From NCBI GenBank assembly GCA_051649305.1, contig JBOFGV010000004.1, forward strand, positions 1-64,000: a DNA stretch of 64,000 bases. The letters run 5' to 3'. A program made the position numbers and the translations under genes. The DNA is from JADCCX01 sp051649305 (GTDB taxonomy: Bacteria > Pseudomonadota > Alphaproteobacteria > Rhizobiales > Beijerinckiaceae). Position 1 is the stretch's first letter. Every line of letters starts with the position of its first letter. Below are positions 59,875 through 64,000 of this stretch, piece by piece. The notes under the pieces are model-generated. The model was not told where the DNA came from. It searched no databases and saw nothing but the letters and a program-made list of their open reading frames with translations.

Positions 59875-61032
59875 TTATTCGGCAGGCAGAGCAACAGCAC
59901 CCGGAGACAATGTGCCGTCCTTTGCCAGCAAAGCACGCTCTGCATCGCTTGCAGAGGTTCTGTCCCATTCGGCAAGCAATGGATCCACTGTGCGGTGCCA
60001 CAACGGCGGAACCAGCGACAGCAGGATCATCGTCATGTAGCCATGGGGATACTGTGGACCGCCGGGCTCTTCCTCGAGGGTCCAGAAGGGCTTGGTGGCA
60101 AACATGTGGTGGTGCGAATGGCGGGGCAGGTTATAGAGCATTCCTGACGAAATGGCATGGTATGTGTTCCAGGAGTGACGCGGCTCCACGCGGCCGCCGG
60201 GCACCCGCACCAGTCCATAATGCTCAATGAAATTGACGAGCTCCAGATAAAGCTTGCCGTGAATGCCAACAGCAATGAACGCAAGCGCACCCCAAACGCC
60301 GCCGAGAGCATAGGCCAGAACCAGCAGGCTGAGAGACATCAACTGACCTGTCAGAAACCGGTTCTGTAATGACCAGATCGCCAGGTTCTTGCGGCGCAGA
60401 CGCTCGGTCTCAATTCCCCAGGCTGAAATGTTGCCGTGCCATGTCGAGCGCAGGAAGAACATCAATGGGTATTCACCCCGGCGGGAGGATGCAGGATCAA
60501 CCGGCGTGCAGACATTGCGATGATGACCGTAAACATGCTCTATGGAAAAGCTTGTATCAAACGAGAAGGCCAGCAACCAGCGACCGGCCAGCATGGCTCT
60601 TGCGCTGTCTGTGCGGTGCGTGAGTTCATGTGCCACGTTGGTGCCTGCTGCACCAATGTAAAGGCCCATGGCCACAAAAGCTCCCAGCAGAGACCAGAAG
60701 CCGCTGGCAGCACGCGCAGCCTCGACATCAATGCCAATCGACAAAAGGGCAGGGACCAAACCAAACGCCTGCCCGGTGCCAAACAGCAAGACAACCATCA
60801 CAAAGTTGAGGAACAGCAGCGGCAACGACAGAAACAGCATGGCATTGAGAAAGGTGTGCGTACCTTCTGTTGGCGCTGACAAATCCTCGCCAGCGGCTTC
60901 ATCAACCAAGGTTGAAAGGACAAAAGCTGCCCCGAACCCAAGCCAAATCGCGGGTCCTCCTACCGTCAAAGCGGCAAGATTGAGCAGCAGCAGGATATTC
61001 ATAAGGCCGTAGTGAATCTGGCGCAGAAGCAT
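59875..61032 (-). CDS. AlkB-type alkane 1-monooxygenase (membrane diiron)
   Basis: The 385-residue membrane protein shows the AlkB histidine clusters: HELTHR, HVYGHHRNV with TPVDPASSRRGEYP, and LPRHSHHH. The specific NFIEHYGLVRV segment separates AlkB from fatty acid desaturases. Six hydrophobic helices are expected. The enzyme adds a hydroxyl to the terminal carbon of alkanes or related chains using rubredoxin electrons. No rubredoxin gene is adjacent. Length is close to the 401 residues of the Pseudomonas enzyme. Confidence 0.9.
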   Translation of the reverse strand: MLLRQIHYGLMNILLLLNLAALTVGGPAIWLGFGAAFVLSTLVDEAAGEDLSAPTEGTHTFLNAMLFLSLPLLFLNFVMVVLLFGTGQAFGLVPALLSIGIDVEAARAASGFWSLLGAFVAMGLYIGAAGTNVAHELTHRTDSARAMLAGRWLLAFSFDTSFSIEHVYGHHRNVCTPVDPASSRRGEYPLMFFLRSTWHGNISAWGIETERLRRKNLAIWSLQNRFLTGQLMSLSLLVLAYALGGVWGALAFIAVGIHGKLYLELVNFIEHYGLVRVPGGRVEPRHSWNTYHAISSGMLYNLPRHSHHHMFATKPFWTLEEEPGGPQYPHGYMTMILLSLVPPLWHRTVDPLLAEWDRTSASDAERALLAKDGTLSPGAVALPAE

Positions 61033-61196
61033 GGGTTCATTCCTTTTGGTTTATATGTGATTTAATTTGGCAGATTGTCAAATCTGAACCGGCAAAATTA
61101 ACCTTATTGATCACCGTTTGTTCTCTTGTGGCAATCGGCACTTGCAATGAGAACAAAGCAGGAATAAGAACAATGCAAGAACAGCGGAGAGGTTCC

Positions 61197-61304
61197 ATGT
61201 TGAAGCGTGTACTGGCAGATACCACGGAAATGGCCATCATTGGCGTGTTTTTGATGATGGTTTGGATTTGGGCGACAGCACTGTCACCAAGCATGGTCGT
61301 TTGA
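61197..61304 (+). CDS. Small single-pass membrane protein, 35 residues (putative)
   Basis: ATG 61197 follows CGGAGAGG at 4-base spacing and reads MLKRVLADTTEMAIIGVF, then a hydrophobic stretch MMVWIWATALSPSMVV, ending at TGA 61304. The layout (short basic head, one helix) is that of small inner-membrane proteins. An in-frame ATG at 61173 would add 8 residues. No family is recognised. It lies between the divergent alkB and the dnaE start. Confidence 0.5.
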   Translation: MLKRVLADTTEMAIIGVFLMMVWIWATALSPSMVV

Positions 61305-61421
61305 AATCATGTTCATTTGCCCGAGATCAGGTGTGGACGACCAAATTCATTTGTAGAATCACACGAGCCTGCGCTCCATAGGGAAGGGCCGAGCGCAAGA
61401 GCAGGTGATCAGGAGCAGGTG

Positions 61422-64000
61422 ATGCCGTCGATCTATACCGACGTGGGGTTTGTGCATCTCCACGTTCATTCTTCCTTCTCACTGCTTGAAGGGGCTTTGC
61501 CAATCGCCAAACTGGCCAAGCTGGCTGAAGCCGACGCCATGCCGGCGCTGGCGCTGACAGACAGCAACAACCTTTTCGGGGCCTTGGAATTCTCCGAAAA
61601 AATGGCGGGCAGCGGTATTCAGCCGATCATTGGTCTGCAAATGCTCGTGGACTTTGGCGATCAGCAGGTTGCTTCTGGCCGCACACAGACAGCGCGGGAC
61701 AGTCGTGGCAACCTCGTTTTGCTGGCCATGAATGAAACCGGCTACCGCAACCTGATGCTCATCACGAGCGCGGGCTTTATGGAAACCCCTGCTGCTGACA
61801 GCGCGCATATTCCATTCGAGACCTTGAAACAGCACAGCGTGGGCTTGATCGTTTTGACCGGAGGACCTGATGGCCCGGTCAACCGCGCGCTTGTTCAAGG
61901 CAATGTAGAATTGGCTTCAACGCGCTTGCAGAAATTGCGGGATGTTTTTCCCGGAGCACTTTACGTGGAATTGCAACGTCATGGCACAGATGACGAGCGC
62001 GCGACGGAAGCGCAGTTGCTCGCCTTTGCGTATGAATTTGCCCTTCCGCTCGTGGCTACCAACGAGCCGTTCTTCGCCACTCGCAAGGATCACGAGGCGC
62101 ATGATGCCCTAATCGCGATTTCAGAAGGGCGCGTGGTATCCGAAGATGACCGGCGCAAGGTCAGCCCGGAACATGGCTTCAAGACACGGTCTGAGATGCA
62201 AAACCTGTTCAAGGATTTGCCTGAGGCGATTCAGAACACCATTGAAATAGCCATGCGTTGCCATTTCCGGCCGCGTATATTGAAGACGCCTATTCTGCCG
62301 CGTTTTACGCTTGATGAGGACGAGGGTGCCGTTCTCCGCAGGCAGGCGCATGAGGGATTGGAACTACGGTTGCGCCAATTGCCACCGGCAGAGGGCATGA
62401 CGGTTGAGGGCTATCGCGATCGTCTGGACTTCGAGATTGGCGTTATCGAACGCATGAAATTTCCCGGCTATTTCCTGATCGTTGCAGACTTTATTGGATG
62501 GGCAAAGCGCGAGGGCATTCCGGTTGGTCCGGGGCGTGGTTCGGGGGCTGGTTCGCTGGTTGCCTATGCTCTTGCAATCACTGACCTTGATCCGCTTCGT
62601 TTCAACCTGCTGTTTGAGCGCTTCCTTAACCCCGACCGCGTGTCGATGCCGGACTTTGATATCGACTTCTGTCAGGACCGGCGCGAGGAGGTCATCCGCT
62701 ATGTGCAGCAGCGCTATGGCAATGATCAGGTGGCGCAGATCATCACTTTCGGTTCCCTGCAGGCGCGCGGCGTGATGCGCGATGTGGGGCGTGTGCTGGA
62801 GATGCCCTACGGTCAGGTCGATAAGCTCACGAAGCTTGTGCCGCAAAACCCGGCCAATCCAGTCACGCTCGATAAGGCGATTGCTGAAGAAGCGCGATTG
62901 CGCGCAGCCGCTGACGAAGATCCGACTGTCGAGCGAATGCTGGGCATCGCCCAAAAGCTTGAAGGGCTTTATCGCCACGCCTCCACCCATGCCGCCGGTA
63001 TTGTGATTGGGGACCGCAAGCTGGGCGAAATCGTACCGCTTTACCGCGACCCTAAGTCCGACATGCCGGTGACCCAGTTCAATATGAAATGGGTGGAACA
63101 GGCAGGTCTGGTGAAGTTTGACTTCCTCGGCCTGAAAACCCTGTCTGTCCTCGATATGGCGGTCAAGATGCTCGCCAAGCGCGGCATCGTGATCGATCTT
63201 CTGCAAATCCCGCTGGATGATGCGCCAAGCTACGCCATGCTGTCACGGGCGGAAACAGTTGGCGTGTTCCAATTGGAAAGCGGCGGCATGCGCCGAGCGC
63301 TGTCTGACATGAAACCCGACCGTTTTGAAGATATCATTGCTCTTGTGGCGCTGTATCGACCGGGGCCAATGGCCAATATTCCTGTCTACTGCGACTGCAA
63401 GCACAAACGCTCAGAACCCGAATACATCCACCCGCAAGTAAAGTCAGTGCTCGAAGAGACCTTCGGCGTTATCGTCTATCAGGAACAGGTCATGCAGATT
63501 GCGCAGATCCTGTCTGGGTATTCGCTGGGAGAAGCCGATCTTCTTCGCCGCGCCATGGGCAAGAAGATCAAGGCTGAAATGGACAAGCAGCGGGATCGTT
63601 TTGTCCATGGCTGCACCAAAAACTCCATTGGTGAATCCGATGCCAATACAATTTTTGATTTGCTGGCGAAATTTGCCGACTACGGCTTCAACAAAAGCCA
63701 TGCTGCAGCCTATGCGCTGGTGGCCTATCAGACTGCCTATCTCAAGGCGAATTACCCAACTGAGTTTCTGGCCGCATCCATGGCCTATGACACCACCAAC
63801 ACAGAAAAGCTCGTCGAGTTTCGCCGTGAGGCAGAGCGCCTTGGCATTCGTGTGGAAGCGCCCTCAATCCTGACATCAGGGGTCAATTTTGATGTGCGTG
63901 ATGGTGCCATTGTCTACGCGATGTCTGCGGTCAAAGGCGTCGGCGTTGAAGCGGCCCGCCACATTATGTCGGTCAGAACTGATGCGCCTTTCACCAGCCT
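61422..64000 (+). CDS. dnaE: DNA polymerase III alpha subunit, partial
   Basis: The first 859 residues of the replicative polymerase; the frame stays open to the window end. The PHP domain begins FVHLHVHSSFSLLEGA. The catalytic palm has PVGPGRGSGAGSLVAYALAITDLDP and the acidic motif PDFDIDF. YRPGPMANIP and the FGVIVYQEQVM segment belong to the fingers. The PHP start and overall pattern fit DnaE1 rather than ImuC/DnaE2. The start region contains AGCAGGTGAT twice, 14 bases apart. Confidence 0.94.
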   Translation, partial: MPSIYTDVGFVHLHVHSSFSLLEGALPIAKLAKLAEADAMPALALTDSNNLFGALEFSEKMAGSGIQPIIGLQMLVDFGDQQVASGRTQTARDSRGNLVLLAMNETGYRNLMLITSAGFMETPAADSAHIPFETLKQHSVGLIVLTGGPDGPVNRALVQGNVELASTRLQKLRDVFPGALYVELQRHGTDDERATEAQLLAFAYEFALPLVATNEPFFATRKDHEAHDALIAISEGRVVSEDDRRKVSPEHGFKTRSEMQNLFKDLPEAIQNTIEIAMRCHFRPRILKTPILPRFTLDEDEGAVLRRQAHEGLELRLRQLPPAEGMTVEGYRDRLDFEIGVIERMKFPGYFLIVADFIGWAKREGIPVGPGRGSGAGSLVAYALAITDLDPLRFNLLFERFLNPDRVSMPDFDIDFCQDRREEVIRYVQQRYGNDQVAQIITFGSLQARGVMRDVGRVLEMPYGQVDKLTKLVPQNPANPVTLDKAIAEEARLRAAADEDPTVERMLGIAQKLEGLYRHASTHAAGIVIGDRKLGEIVPLYRDPKSDMPVTQFNMKWVEQAGLVKFDFLGLKTLSVLDMAVKMLAKRGIVIDLLQIPLDDAPSYAMLSRAETVGVFQLESGGMRRALSDMKPDRFEDIIALVALYRPGPMANIPVYCDCKHKRSEPEYIHPQVKSVLEETFGVIVYQEQVMQIAQILSGYSLGEADLLRRAMGKKIKAEMDKQRDRFVHGCTKNSIGESDANTIFDLLAKFADYGFNKSHAAAYALVAYQTAYLKANYPTEFLAASMAYDTTNTEKLVEFRREAERLGIRVEAPSILTSGVNFDVRDGAIVYAMSAVKGVGVEAARHIMSVRTDAPFTS

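Noticed and set aside
1..64000. CRISPR arrays, insertion sequences or prophage
   Set aside because: No regularly spaced direct repeats, transposase motifs or phage structural genes were seen; the only clear foreign-looking stretch is the two-gene low-GC insert.

Overview
The window looks like a chromosomal segment from an alphaproteobacterium, most likely Hyphomicrobiales (Rhizobiales). The evidence is the divK-pleD pair next to a DUF3572 gene and a dinB with an N-terminal CxxC segment, the alphaproteobacterial SOS box (GTTC-N7-GTTC) before uvrA, a SAM-II riboswitch, DUF1127 and DUF3297 small proteins, and intergenic palindromes of the kind scattered in rhizobial genomes. The genus cannot be fixed from the sequence alone. 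Base composition is moderately GC-rich, except for an AT-rich insert at about 51.9-53.95 kb.

Layout. 1-2.1 kb: tRNA-Tyr, an RtcB-type RNA ligase and diacylglycerol kinase. 2.1-7.9 kb (minus strand): a branched-chain-amino-acid-type ABC importer (separate binding protein, a fused LivH-LivM permease, LivG, LivF) with a Bug/TctC-type binding protein behind it. 8.05-12.3 kb (plus strand): a sulfonate-type ABC importer behind a promoter and a SAM-II riboswitch, followed by OsmC and FkbM genes. 12.4-14.3 kb: maf, yacG, a SelW-like selenoprotein gene read through an in-frame TGA, tRNA-Phe and a DUF488 gene. 14.5-25.3 kb: a GST, then a LacI-family regulator with two operators and a second sulfonate-type importer, a DegT-family aminotransferase, a HisD-like dehydrogenase of the sulfopropanediol (HpsN) kind, two SDRs and a zinc ADH. 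This resembles a sulfonated-C3 (DHPS) catabolic cluster, but no C-S lyase is present. 25.4-32.0 kb: nitrate-type ABC permease and ATPase, NirA-type siroheme reductase, an Fe-S/FAD reductase and CysG. 32.1-34.6 kb: pobA-pcaH-pcaG (4-hydroxybenzoate to the protocatechuate ring-cleavage product).

34.6-44.1 kb: trhO, dinB, DUF3572, divK-pleD (cell cycle and c-di-GMP), a two-subunit aconitase X, secG, pyrG and a RelE/HTH toxin-antitoxin pair. 44.1-47.8 kb (minus): DUF3297, an acetyltransferase, 3-mercaptopyruvate sulfurtransferase, cysteine synthase and a DUF2161 nuclease-fold protein. 47.9-51.9 kb: a Bug binding protein, an aromatic-ring FAD monooxygenase and an SMP-30-like lactonase. 52.2-53.9 kb: a low-GC two-gene insert, a ParA-like ATPase followed directly by a HEPN-type protein with an RNxxxH motif. 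54-64 kb: uvrA under an SOS box, a small exported protein, a HerA-like ATPase, DUF1127, an AlkB-type alkane hydroxylase, a 35-residue membrane protein and the start of dnaE, which runs off the window.

Sulfur handling recurs throughout: SAM-regulated uptake, a sulfonate-type catabolic cluster, a siroheme reductase unit with CysG, two rhodanese-fold proteins, cysteine synthase and a selenoprotein. The observations most worth a second look are the SelW-like selenoprotein, the SAM-II-controlled transporter, the ParA-HEPN pair and the reductase in which an Fe-S domain replaces the FMN domain.
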